Origin: Exiguobacterium sp. TNDT2
GTDB lineage: Bacteria; Bacillota; Bacilli; Exiguobacteriales; Exiguobacteriaceae
Direction of reading: 5' to 3'
Assembly (NCBI RefSeq): GCF_003331145.1
Contig: NZ_QLVE01000006.1
Span: 1 to 64,000, forward strand
Length of the DNA stretch: 64,000 bases
A program made the translations under genes and the position numbers. The notes under the pieces are model-generated. The model was not told where the DNA came from. It made no database searches and saw only the letters and a list, made by a program, of their open reading frames with translations. Of this stretch, positions 53,171 to 62,001 are shown piece after piece (positions within the stretch are counted from its first letter, which is position 1; the number at the start of each line of letters is the position of its first letter).

Positions 53171-56100
53171 TTGCGTAGAATTATACATTCCATCATCGTA
53201 CTCGTTCTACTATTTTCCTTCATCCCTCAATCTAGTCAGGCTGAAGAAACTACAACACCGAAATATAAAGTCCTTTTTATACGAGATGCGTTCAGCACGA
53301 AGAACATAACGACAGAAACTGATTTAAATAAAGCGATTGATGAGTACGCGAAATCGGTATTCGGTAGCGGGGGCGTCCCTTCTAAATTAAGTATCGATTT
53401 TATGACAGTCAAACAGTTAAACGCGATGCGATTCCCGATGGATGGGGCTTACGATGCAATTGTATTTGGAAGTAGCCCGTTATCGGTGAATCAGAAATAT
53501 CAACTTAAATTAGCTGATATTAATAAGATTCACTTAAAGGATAAGGCAGGAAGAGCCTTAGAACATAACACGACATCTTATTTTAACGATTTGACGAATT
53601 TAAAATTTAAAGAAATTGAAGATTACTATGTAAAAGTCGGCTTGCCAGTGTTATTACATGCAGATGTAACATCTGGTGGGACGAATGTTTCCCGATTGGC
53701 GAATTTCAAAGAGTATTCTAATGTACAAATTATGCCTAGTGAACAAGAAATCGCAACAGCTCTTAAAGCTCAAACGAGTGTTCGACCTTTGTTAAAAACT
53801 GTTTCTGTCACATATGATGGAAAAGCAATGGTCAATAATACAGTAGAAATTCTAAACAATATACGTAAACCGTTTCAATTTAATTATGAATTTGAGAAAC
53901 CGCCTTTAGCTAGTACAATTGTAGAACTTTATATTGATTTCAATCATAACGATCGATTTGAAATCGGAAATGAGACCAACAAAAACACGAGTGAAAAAGT
54001 GAGCGAACAAATTGCATCAAATAAAAACAGTCTAGAATTTGCTCTATCTCAACCTACATTTACGGGGCCTAAGAACTGGATGGTAGTCGCGAAAGATACA
54101 GTCACAGGACGCACGGATTATAAAAAAGGTACGTTTATGTATATTGATAAAAAAGTAGAAGCGAACATTCTTCAACTGACTGCAAAAGACGGCACAACTG
54201 GTGAACTCTCTTCTGTTTTATCTAAAGATGAACTGGATAGTACCCATTACAAATTTACTTTGCATAATGGTACAACTAATCAATTTATAAAAGGTAACTT
54301 TGACACAGGATTAAAAGATAATATTTATGACATGCTCATTTTCGGATTTCAAGATTCATACAATGTGCATGGTTCAATGGATATAGCTTCTACGAGCAAG
54401 GTGAAAAAATTTGCAGAAACTGGTCAGGGCGTCATGTTAACCCATGACATGATTTTCCGTTCTGGCGGAGGAACTTCGCCTACATCGAATTGGGAAAGAC
54501 AGTTTATTGATGCTGGTTCTATCTCAAACAATGTTTCCGGACAAAAGTATTACACAAATATGGGACAAAACGCTCCGGAAGAAACTCAAATTGCTGATAA
54601 AGTACAAGACGGTATTTTAACGTCGTACCCGTATTTGTTAAACGACGCCCCTAAAAATATTGCAAAAACCCATAATCAATATTTCACACTTGATTTAAAT
54701 GATCCCGATGTGACGCCATGGTACAATTTGTCCTCAGACAAGACAAGTCCAAATCGTTCTTATGGCGATGCCAATAATCATTACTATATGTATACGAAAA
54801 ACAATTTTACTTACTCTGGAGCCGGACATACTGATTTTCAGAAAAACTTGCCAAATAAAGAAGATGAGAAAAAAATTCTCATCAACACGATGTACCGTGC
54901 TTTCATTGGAGCAAATCATAAGCCGTACAACGTGCTTGAATCTGTAAGCGATCAGATTGATTCATTTGACCAGAACGCTATCAAGAATGGGACTGCCAAA
55001 GTATCCTCTGGCCAAGATGTTAAAATTCTTTGGCGACCTGGTGATTACGATTTTCAGGACAAGACACTCACATCGATCGTAACTTATAATGGGAAGTCCG
55101 TCACATACTCAAACGTACGAAATTTCGAAATGCAAGAACTGGTTATCCCAAAGGAGTTAGTTATTGCGAACAAACCCATTGATGTGACGATTATGACAAC
55201 TGACAAACGGGGAGCAAGCGTAACAGACCGTTTTACCATTAACGTGAAAAAAGCGGCCGACACCACAAAACTCGTCAATGTGTCACGTAGCGTAGACTCA
55301 TCGACCATTAGCTTATATGAAACAGGGAAAATCACTTACACGATTCAGTATCCTAAAATGTTTGATCCGTTGGCAACCCAAAAAGATGAGAAGTTTCTTC
55401 GGATCAATTCAGCTGATTTTAAAGAAGTGCTACCTGCTGAGTTCGAAATCGTCTCCATTCAGACGCCTGACGGTAACGTGATCGAACCAAAAGATCGACA
55501 AATTATTGATATGACATTTAATCCGAATCTCTATTACCAATTCAAAAACGAAGAAAACATTCTTATTGGAGACCAAACGACTTTCAAGTTTGAAGTAATG
55601 GTTCGAGCGAAACAACCGACCGCTTCACTTGTGAAGTTTGCGAAGGAAAACAACGAATTAATTTCAACGATTGAGTCCCCTATTGAAAGTACGGATCAAC
55701 TAAACCCTAACGCGGCGTGGCAACAAGAGACGTCTATTTCTTCGAGGTTTGCCGACCTACTTCTCAGCGTTGGTCCACCTTTTGCCCACACAGCGTCTAT
55801 TCCGAATGTGACTTTACAAGTAGGAGCGCAACAAGTAGTGGTTCCAGTCATCCGGGATAAAAAAGGTGATGTGTTTTCGAATCCGAAATGGAACAGTTTA
55901 AAATGGGAAATTGTTGATTCAGAAGGTGTGGCTACGATTTCGAGTAGCGGTACTAACGCGATTATTAGGGGAGAAAAGTCCGGACTGAAAACAATTCGAT
56001 TAACCGTTAATCCTGGAGATAATCAAGCTATAATTATAGCAGAGTCAACGCTTCGGATAGTCAGTCCTGCCGAATCGATTTCTGTCGCTGACCAAACACT

Positions 56101-56980
56101 TTATGTCGGACAAAAAGCAACCGTTAAGCCGATTGTTTTGCCGGCGACTGCTCAATTCGAGACCGTTAAGGTAGAAACGATGTCTGGTGAGAGCGTCACG
56201 TATACAATGACAGAAAACGGCATCGAACTCGTCGGTTTAAAGCCCGGTTCGACGAAATTGAAAGTCACAGTCGTCCCAGGAAACATTTTCAATGGTTTAA
56301 ATGTATTCGTGCCAACCACTACATTTGAAGTAAAAGTGATGTCACCGACGTTGACACAGTCACCGACTCAGCTTGATTTATGGGCTTGGAATACAGATGC
56401 TTTGAACGCTGATCGAACATCAAAACGCATCAATGAAGAAGCATTGATTTCGGTTACCATCTCACCGGCTGTCGCAGAAGCGTATCGATTAGCTAATTCG
56501 CTTCCTTCCGCTATAACGGTGAATCAAACCACTAATGGTTTCATCTTGCGCGCGAACGAAGGCTATGGTACAGATGGGGTCGTTACTCCGATTAATCTTC
56601 AATCGACATTCGTAAATGATTTGTTGAAAGATGTACGTTCTAATTCAACTATCGTGCGTGTCAATGAATATCCAGCGCGTCTCATCGCTAACGATATGAC
56701 AATTGATTTGGGAAGAACAACGGCTACTAGTACGCCTTCACTTGATTTTTGGCCAATGACGTCGACATGGCGAGATTATCGAATGGAAGTCATTTCAGGT
56801 AGTGCTTATGTGAAAGTAGATAGTAGCGGAAAAAATCTCATTCCGTTAAAACCAGGCGTAGCAAAAGTTGACGTCTTTACGACCATACCTGCCGGAAAAC
56901 CATTCGATGCGGTAAAAGATACGTTTTATGTCCGTGTCATTCAAACGAATGAGAGTGGACAAGACGACGACCGTTATTAA
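53171..56980 (+). CDS. large secreted surface protein with Ig-like domains, next to pilus genes
   Basis: This 1269-aa protein starts at TTG 53171 behind GGGGAGGAC. A signal peptide (RRIIHSIIVLVLLFSFIPQ, cleaved after about residue 24) is followed by about 800 residues of mixed fold, and then bacterial Ig-like repeats. Two are evident: one from about residue 870 (SIPNVTLQVGAQQVVVPV) and one from about 967 (ESISVADQTLYVGQKATVKP, ending GLKPGSTKLKVTV). No LPXTG, lipobox or S-layer domain is seen, so it is released or held by other means. The gene is much more AT-rich than folC. Its place before the pilin genes suggests an adhesin or pilus-associated protein (inference). Confidence 0.78.
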   Translation: MRRIIHSIIVLVLLFSFIPQSSQAEETTTPKYKVLFIRDAFSTKNITTETDLNKAIDEYAKSVFGSGGVPSKLSIDFMTVKQLNAMRFPMDGAYDAIVFGSSPLSVNQKYQLKLADINKIHLKDKAGRALEHNTTSYFNDLTNLKFKEIEDYYVKVGLPVLLHADVTSGGTNVSRLANFKEYSNVQIMPSEQEIATALKAQTSVRPLLKTVSVTYDGKAMVNNTVEILNNIRKPFQFNYEFEKPPLASTIVELYIDFNHNDRFEIGNETNKNTSEKVSEQIASNKNSLEFALSQPTFTGPKNWMVVAKDTVTGRTDYKKGTFMYIDKKVEANILQLTAKDGTTGELSSVLSKDELDSTHYKFTLHNGTTNQFIKGNFDTGLKDNIYDMLIFGFQDSYNVHGSMDIASTSKVKKFAETGQGVMLTHDMIFRSGGGTSPTSNWERQFIDAGSISNNVSGQKYYTNMGQNAPEETQIADKVQDGILTSYPYLLNDAPKNIAKTHNQYFTLDLNDPDVTPWYNLSSDKTSPNRSYGDANNHYYMYTKNNFTYSGAGHTDFQKNLPNKEDEKKILINTMYRAFIGANHKPYNVLESVSDQIDSFDQNAIKNGTAKVSSGQDVKILWRPGDYDFQDKTLTSIVTYNGKSVTYSNVRNFEMQELVIPKELVIANKPIDVTIMTTDKRGASVTDRFTINVKKAADTTKLVNVSRSVDSSTISLYETGKITYTIQYPKMFDPLATQKDEKFLRINSADFKEVLPAEFEIVSIQTPDGNVIEPKDRQIIDMTFNPNLYYQFKNEENILIGDQTTFKFEVMVRAKQPTASLVKFAKENNELISTIESPIESTDQLNPNAAWQQETSISSRFADLLLSVGPPFAHTASIPNVTLQVGAQQVVVPVIRDKKGDVFSNPKWNSLKWEIVDSEGVATISSSGTNAIIRGEKSGLKTIRLTVNPGDNQAIIIAESTLRIVSPAESISVADQTLYVGQKATVKPIVLPATAQFETVKVETMSGESVTYTMTENGIELVGLKPGSTKLKVTVVPGNIFNGLNVFVPTTTFEVKVMSPTLTQSPTQLDLWAWNTDALNADRTSKRINEEALISVTISPAVAEAYRLANSLPSAITVNQTTNGFILRANEGYGTDGVVTPINLQSTFVNDLLKDVRSNSTIVRVNEYPARLIANDMTIDLGRTTATSTPSLDFWPMTSTWRDYRMEVISGSAYVKVDSSGKNLIPLKPGVAKVDVFTTIPAGKPFDAVKDTFYVRVIQTNESGQDDDRY

Positions 56981-57007
56981 CCTTTAATAAAGAGAGTTGA
57001 CTAACAT

Positions 57008-57658
57008 ATGAAACGAAAGCAATGGCTGGCCTTTGCCTTCATTATTTTCCTTGCAACGGTGATCTGGTTTATTTATGGACAAATGCATGCTACGAATCGA
57101 GATTTGTCTACTTTGACCGGCACGACATTACTTGAGGCCGTTCAAGCAAAACCACGTCTCGACGAGGCAGAGGTAGATGATTTGCAAGCACGTGCTGAAT
57201 GGTCGGCGGTCGAACTGGCCCTATCTCAACAAAAGTTCGATCCGACAGCCAGACAAATGGCAATCGCTGCATCCACTGGTCCACTAACGACTGTCGCTGC
57301 CTATTTGCAACAAGGAATTTCACCCTTTGAGTTAGTGGATGGCGTCCCAGCTTTGGCTTCCGTATTTAATGAAAATGGAGATCCTGAAAAATGGCAAGGT
57401 GTTCTTGAACTGGTTGAAGACGAGCGGCTCATCCAGCTGACGGTAGATGAATTAAATCTTGAGGCGACGAAGCAACTGTTTGCCAAAGGATATACAGTAC
57501 CTGATGAAGAGCAGATAACGATTCTTTTGCAACCAATTCGTCATAACCAAGTGGAGTTGACTCAGTTGCTTCTTGAACATGGTGCCGTCTGGTCGCCGAT
57601 TCATGACGAGACGGCACGTGCATATGGATCGGATTTAATACTAAAGATGAAACGTTAA
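57008..57658 (+). CDS. membrane-anchored protein with ankyrin-like repeats
   Basis: This 216-aa protein has one N-terminal membrane helix (WLAFAFIIFLATVIWFIYG, about residues 6-24). A helical domain with ankyrin-like units follows: MAIAASTGPLTTVAAYLQQG near 78-97 and LQPIRHNQVELTQLLLEHGA near 174-193. These would mediate protein contacts outside or inside the membrane. It lies 27 nt downstream of the large surface protein and is probably co-transcribed, ending at a shared terminator. Role unknown. Confidence 0.7.
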   Translation: MKRKQWLAFAFIIFLATVIWFIYGQMHATNRDLSTLTGTTLLEAVQAKPRLDEAEVDDLQARAEWSAVELALSQQKFDPTARQMAIAASTGPLTTVAAYLQQGISPFELVDGVPALASVFNENGDPEKWQGVLELVEDERLIQLTVDELNLEATKQLFAKGYTVPDEEQITILLQPIRHNQVELTQLLLEHGAVWSPIHDETARAYGSDLILKMKR

Positions 57659-57696
57659 AACAAGCTTCTCCGATTATTTCGGAGAAGCTTGTTTTT
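57658..57696. terminator. bidirectional rho-independent terminator
   Basis: AAACAAGCTTCTCCGA pairs perfectly with TCGGAGAAGCTTGTTT. T-runs on both strands allow it to end the surface-protein operon and the convergent pilin operon. Confidence 0.92.
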
Positions 57697-59353
57697 AATC
57701 GATTTGCACCGGTTGACTAACAAAAAACTGCAATTGATTTGTCACCGGTAATGTATTTAATTGATTGAATACGGAATCATTGTACGTCAACTTTAATCGG
57801 GATGAATCTGGGTGGTGAAGAGGTACTTGTGTATCAAAGTATTGAGTTGGTGACAATCCTTTCACTTCAGAAAATTCGCCGCGAAAAACGTTTAATTCTA
57901 AAGGCCCACGACTATATAGTCCACCATTGATTTTTTGCACGGATCCAACTGAATAGACGTACGTTTTATCAATAGAATCGCTATAAAGAAACGCTTGTAA
58001 CAATGTCGGCGTTTGTTCGAATGCGTTGATACGATTAAGTAACAACTTTCCCTTAGCCAATAAAATTAGAGAACTCGCTTCGTCAGCGGTACCGACTGGT
58101 AAAATGTTTGCTCGGTCAATGAATGTATCACCAAGAGTGTAAACGGTTGAAGCGAAAGCCACGTTTCCCTTGATGGTCAAGTTGCCGTTGATGATGAGCG
58201 GTCTCTCAATTTTTAAATTGCCTAGAGATTCAATCGTCACGTTGCCGTCAAAAAGAAGCGGTGTGTTTGCCTCAGTGATTGATTCAGTCAAATACATCGT
58301 CTGATTCTCTAGTGAGTCTGGTAATTGAATAATGCTCGTGTCACTTAATTGATTGTATCGTGAAGAGTCTAGATAGCTTGTTGGCTTTGTTAGAATTGAC
58401 GCTCCATCATCACTCAGGACTTGAGACATTTCAAACACATTTTTTATTTTAGGAATGGAAGGGGCTGAAAAAATCGTCTCAGAAACATTGCCTCCAAATG
58501 GTAGTTTGACAGCTACATGCCGGTTTACGTATTCGATAATAGAATAGTCATATTGGAATGATGAGAATTGACTCGGAGTCGGTCCGGCATCTGGAAGTTC
58601 GTTCGCCTGACCGACATCATCGGTAAAATAATTTGCTTCGGTACAAGTCAAACAGTTGTCGAGCGTTGGAATATCGATACGACCGTCTAAAAAGAATCGG
58701 GCTGATGTTAAATTTTCTAGTTGATTTGCTTGACCGTCTAGTTGATAGTTCGCGTCACGATTAAGCGTAAGTGGACCTGCAGAGTAAATATTCCCTTTCA
58801 CTTTTGGCATACCGTTTACCGTCAACTGTTTATCGGAACCAAGAACGTAGTACAAGAAAGAGGGCAGGGCCGTCAAATACAAATCTTGCGTATATTCGAC
58901 CGATAGTTGCGGTTGTTCTGGATTCAGCTGACGACTTGCAGTGACGTTCACTTGCAAAATCTTCGTAAACGGTGCAGTGTCGAGCAAATTGGCGTCCGAA
59001 CTTTCTTTCAACTGAATCGAGTAGCTGACCTGGCTATCGCTCTCGCTAGGGAGACCGAGAAACGGTTCATTTGAAACGAGCGTTCCTTGAATCGCGTCGT
59101 TGAAGGCAGACTCCGATTGCATATGGGCCGGCACATCGTTCGAATCATGAAGGGGGAAACGATTTCGAACGTCCGCCGCAATCAGGTTGAGGGCACTTTT
59201 CGCGTCTTCGTTCAGTTGCGTATCTTCCGTCCGGATGACCGTCAGTTTGTTCGTGACCAAGTTCACTTGCATGGCAGCGAGCGATAAGACGGCGAGCGCG
59301 GCCATCGTCACGAGGACGAGTACGAGGACGTAACCTTCTTCTCGTTTGTGCAT
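57695..59353 (-). CDS. PilX-like pilus-assembly protein
   Basis: This 552-aa protein starts at ATG 59353, 8 nt after AAGGAGG. The N-terminal helix YVLVLVLVTMAALAVLSLAA follows a short basic leader (HKREEG), as in PilX-type minor pilins, but lacks the Glu5 of classical pilins. The large C-terminal part has regularly spaced beta strands (for example IESLGNLKIERPLIINGNLT followed by IKGNVAFAS), suggesting a beta-helix, and two cysteines in CLTC (about residues 234-237). It is the third gene of a minor-pilin operon. A tip or surface role is likely but inferred. Confidence 0.75.
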   Translation of the reverse strand: MHKREEGYVLVLVLVTMAALAVLSLAAMQVNLVTNKLTVIRTEDTQLNEDAKSALNLIAADVRNRFPLHDSNDVPAHMQSESAFNDAIQGTLVSNEPFLGLPSESDSQVSYSIQLKESSDANLLDTAPFTKILQVNVTASRQLNPEQPQLSVEYTQDLYLTALPSFLYYVLGSDKQLTVNGMPKVKGNIYSAGPLTLNRDANYQLDGQANQLENLTSARFFLDGRIDIPTLDNCLTCTEANYFTDDVGQANELPDAGPTPSQFSSFQYDYSIIEYVNRHVAVKLPFGGNVSETIFSAPSIPKIKNVFEMSQVLSDDGASILTKPTSYLDSSRYNQLSDTSIIQLPDSLENQTMYLTESITEANTPLLFDGNVTIESLGNLKIERPLIINGNLTIKGNVAFASTVYTLGDTFIDRANILPVGTADEASSLILLAKGKLLLNRINAFEQTPTLLQAFLYSDSIDKTYVYSVGSVQKINGGLYSRGPLELNVFRGEFSEVKGLSPTQYFDTQVPLHHPDSSRLKLTYNDSVFNQLNTLPVTNQLQFFVSQPVQID

Positions 59354-59373
59354 AAAGGATGCCTCCTTTCTTC

Positions 59374-59937
59374 TCAAAATGGGATGGAGCTTTTAAACGT
59401 TTTGACGGAATCAGGATTTGCCTTTAACGAGAGGTTCATCTCAATCTCGATCAAGCCGCTCGTCATATAGCTCGGTCGCCGGGGGTCATAGACGGACTCG
59501 ACCACTTTGATCGAAATCGTATCTATCAAGACGTTCGGATTGCTCGGCACGTATGAATCCGCAGATAAGTTCAAGCTAATCGGTTCATACCCCGCTTCTC
59601 GATAAATCATCCCGGTCGATGAGATTCGAGGTTCAGATAATTGATGGAATTGGTAAGTATCATTTATTTCGGTGACGGCATCGAATTCACTGCGGTTCAC
59701 TTCTGATAAAATCGACGTGACTAAATAGTCCGCCTCACTCCGGAGCTCACTCGTTTCGTTCGTTAATTGAAAACCGAGCGTTCCTGAAATGAAGGCGGTG
59801 ATGATGACACCGCTTAAAATCGAGGCGACGACGACCGTCACGAGGAGCTCGACTAACGTGAATCCTTCTGAGGCTTTACTGAACGAGCTCGCTTTCTGGA
59901 ACAGCTGTTTCAGGGAACGGCTCACGTAACGATGCAT
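59374..59937 (-). CDS. type IV prepilin-like protein (PilW-like)
   Basis: This 187-aa prepilin has a leader that ends in ASEGFTLVELLVTVVVASIL. Prepilin peptidase should cut after the glycine and the glutamate at +5 is present. A long leader of about 25 residues before the cleavage site is typical of PilW types. It overlaps the upstream pilV-like gene by 62 nt. The rest is an exported beta domain of unknown fold. Confidence 0.87.
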   Translation of the reverse strand: MHRYVSRSLKQLFQKASSFSKASEGFTLVELLVTVVVASILSGVIITAFISGTLGFQLTNETSELRSEADYLVTSILSEVNRSEFDAVTEINDTYQFHQLSEPRISSTGMIYREAGYEPISLNLSADSYVPSNPNVLIDTISIKVVESVYDPRRPSYMTSGLIEIEMNLSLKANPDSVKTFKSSIPF

Positions 59938-60340
59938 TCGAAATCACTCCTTTCAACGTGACAGGTGTTCGGAGTCGGTCGGTCGTCACGGAAATTTTGA
60001 CTTCGAGTGTCGTGGATGGCATGGGTGACAATTGGGTGATGGTCGCGACGTATGTCTCACCATGAATCCGGTAGTCGGAGCAAAAATCACAATTTGAGCT
60101 CTCGCCGTTTTGATTCAACAATTTGTTCAATTGAAGTGGGTCTTGAACAGTCGAGGCTCGCCGGTCCAATGTATGGAGCGCATTTTGAGCAACTTGGTTG
60201 GCGATGGTCGTGCTCAGACTATCATTCGTCGTCTTCAAACTTTGGCTAAAGATGTTCAACAATGAGAATGAAACGATCGACAAAATGACAATCGACACGA
60301 GCACTTCGACGAGCGTGAAGCCTTCCTCAGACCGATGCAC
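59876..60340 (-). CDS. type IV prepilin-like protein (PilV-like)
   Basis: This 154-aa prepilin begins HRSEEGFTLVEVLVSIVI, with a short leader, Gly/Phe cleavage site and Glu5. The GTG at 60340 has AAAGGAGG about 8 nt upstream. Two cysteines in CDFC (about residues 79-82) may form a disulfide. It is the first gene of the minor-pilin operon on the minus strand, divergent from the VanW-pilB-pilT operon. Confidence 0.87.
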   Translation of the reverse strand: MHRSEEGFTLVEVLVSIVILSIVSFSLLNIFSQSLKTTNDSLSTTIANQVAQNALHTLDRRASTVQDPLQLNKLLNQNGESSNCDFCSDYRIHGETYVATITQLSPMPSTTLEVKISVTTDRLRTPVTLKGVISNASLREPFPETAVPESELVQ

Positions 60341-60407
60341 ATCATTGACCTCCTTTTCAAATATAGTGAATAACTAGGAAAAAAGCGTATGATTACTTAA
60401 ATAATTG

Positions 60408-60435
60408 TTAATTTACGTCCAATGCATATTATACT
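60408..60435 (+). promoter_or_regulatory. promoter of the VanW-pilB operon
   Basis: TATACT (60430-60435) with TTAATT 16 nt upstream (60408-60413) lies 60 nt before the VanW-like gene. Confidence 0.5.
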
Positions 60436-60495
60436 AAAGTTACAGTGTGAACGGATAGTAAATCGAAAGTCTCATTTTATATAGGGGGAATTGGA

Positions 60496-61722
60496 ATGAA
60501 GCAATACGGGATGCATCTCTTGATCCTCGCAGGACTTGTGCTGCTCGTATCATTGCCGACGATCGGGCTGGTCAACTATCTCGATGCGTCTGCGAAAACG
60601 AGTGTTACATATAAAGATACACGGGTCGCCGGGGTGGACCTGTCTGGTATGACAAAACAAGAGGCAAACGTCCGGCTCGAGAATGCCATCGAAGACTTTA
60701 CAAACGTCCCCTTCGTCGTGACCCTCATGGATGGGACGGCCATTGAAGTCGGAAAAGATGTTGTCTCGTACAATGTAGGTGACACGCTCGACGGGGTCTC
60801 CGAACCGGGAGACTATCCGCTCATCACCACGGTCGATGAGGAGCGATTAACGCCATACATCGAGAACCAACCGGTCACGCTCTCGATGGTGACACCGCCG
60901 CTCATCGAATCTGCCTCATCGCTCAATTCAGACGTCATCCTCGAGATGACGGCAACGGAGAGTGAGATTGTCGCTTCCATCGCAGTCAGTCCGACGCCGG
61001 CGATGCGTGCTGCGCTCGAGCGAATGAATGGGTTTGAAATGGAATCTGGGGATATCTTCAGCCTGAAGGCGTTCGGAGAAGATTTTGATGCGCTCAGTAC
61101 GCTTGGGTCATCGTTGTATCAACTGTTTGCGGCAACGCCGTTCCAAATTTTAGAACGGGTACCGCATGAGACGCTGCCGGCCGGTATTGAACTCGGCTAC
61201 GACGTCAACGTCGACGAACGCTCGAATTTCGCCGTGCAGAACACAGAACCGACGCCGTATGCGCTCATCGTGCTAGAAGAAGGGAATACGATGACGGTCC
61301 AATTGCTCGGCAAGACGTTTGTCGGTGCATACGAATCGCGCGTTGAACAAGTGACGAGCGTTCCGTACCAAAATATCGTCCGTTTCTCTCCGTCTCTCCC
61401 GGCCGGCAGTTCATCTGTGACCCAGTCCGGACAGACGGGAGAGTCCGGAAAACTGTATCGTGTCCGGATCACGGACTCCGGGGAGTCACTCGAATTGCTC
61501 GGATTTGATTTTTACGAGCCGATTCCAGAAATTGTGACGAAAAGCTCCGTCCCGCTCCCGCCACCTGAACCGATTGAACCCGTGATTCCAACTTTTCCGG
61601 ACGAATCACTGGAAGACGACCCGTTTAATGACGATGTAGAGGATGACGGAATAAATGAGTTTGAAGAACAGCCACCGGTGTACGAAGATGAGCCGGTGCC
61701 TAGTGAGGAGGCAGTCGGATGA
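60496..61722 (+). CDS. VanW/YoaR-like membrane-anchored protein
   Basis: This 408-aa protein has an N-terminal membrane helix (MHLLILAGLVLLVSLPTIGL), then a peptidoglycan-binding-like segment (VAGVDLSGMTKQEANVRLENA, about residues 43-63) common upstream of VanW domains. The VanW-like region follows (PAGIELGYDVNVDERSNFAV, near 229-248, and NTEPTPYALIVLEEG). The C-terminal 60 residues are proline- and acid-rich. Its stop overlaps the next start. In this place it may help the pilus machine cross the cell wall, which is inference. Confidence 0.75.
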   Translation: MKQYGMHLLILAGLVLLVSLPTIGLVNYLDASAKTSVTYKDTRVAGVDLSGMTKQEANVRLENAIEDFTNVPFVVTLMDGTAIEVGKDVVSYNVGDTLDGVSEPGDYPLITTVDEERLTPYIENQPVTLSMVTPPLIESASSLNSDVILEMTATESEIVASIAVSPTPAMRAALERMNGFEMESGDIFSLKAFGEDFDALSTLGSSLYQLFAATPFQILERVPHETLPAGIELGYDVNVDERSNFAVQNTEPTPYALIVLEEGNTMTVQLLGKTFVGAYESRVEQVTSVPYQNIVRFSPSLPAGSSSVTQSGQTGESGKLYRVRITDSGESLELLGFDFYEPIPEIVTKSSVPLPPPEPIEPVIPTFPDESLEDDPFNDDVEDDGINEFEEQPPVYEDEPVPSEEAVG

Positions 61723-62000
61723 TCGGTTATTTGATTTTGATCGTCTTTTGGGTACTTGCCACATTGACGATGTTCGCCTTATCCGTTCCCTACGTCCGGA
61801 AACGAGAGACGAAAGGCGTCATCTCGTTGGTCGTTGCCGTCCTCTCGCTCGGTGTGTACAGCCTTTACATAGAAGGACTCGAGCAAACATGGTGGGCATG
61901 GGGATTACTTGTCCTCGGTTTGGCCGGTGGCGCGACACTCAGTACGTTCGTCGAACAGCGAGACGTCGCACAGGAGGCACAACAGAGGATGGTGAAGTAA
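61719..62000 (+). CDS. small membrane protein in the pilus operon
   Basis: This 93-aa protein has three hydrophobic helices (about residues 3-25, 33-51 and 58-77) and a short charged tail. The ATG at 61719 overlaps the previous stop (ATGA), with GAGGAGG-like bases upstream, and pilB begins directly after it. It is not recognised; its tight spacing argues for a role with its neighbours. Confidence 0.72.
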   Translation: MIGYLILIVFWVLATLTMFALSVPYVRKRETKGVISLVVAVLSLGVYSLYIEGLEQTWWAWGLLVLGLAGGATLSTFVEQRDVAQEAQQRMVK

Positions 62001-62001
62001 G

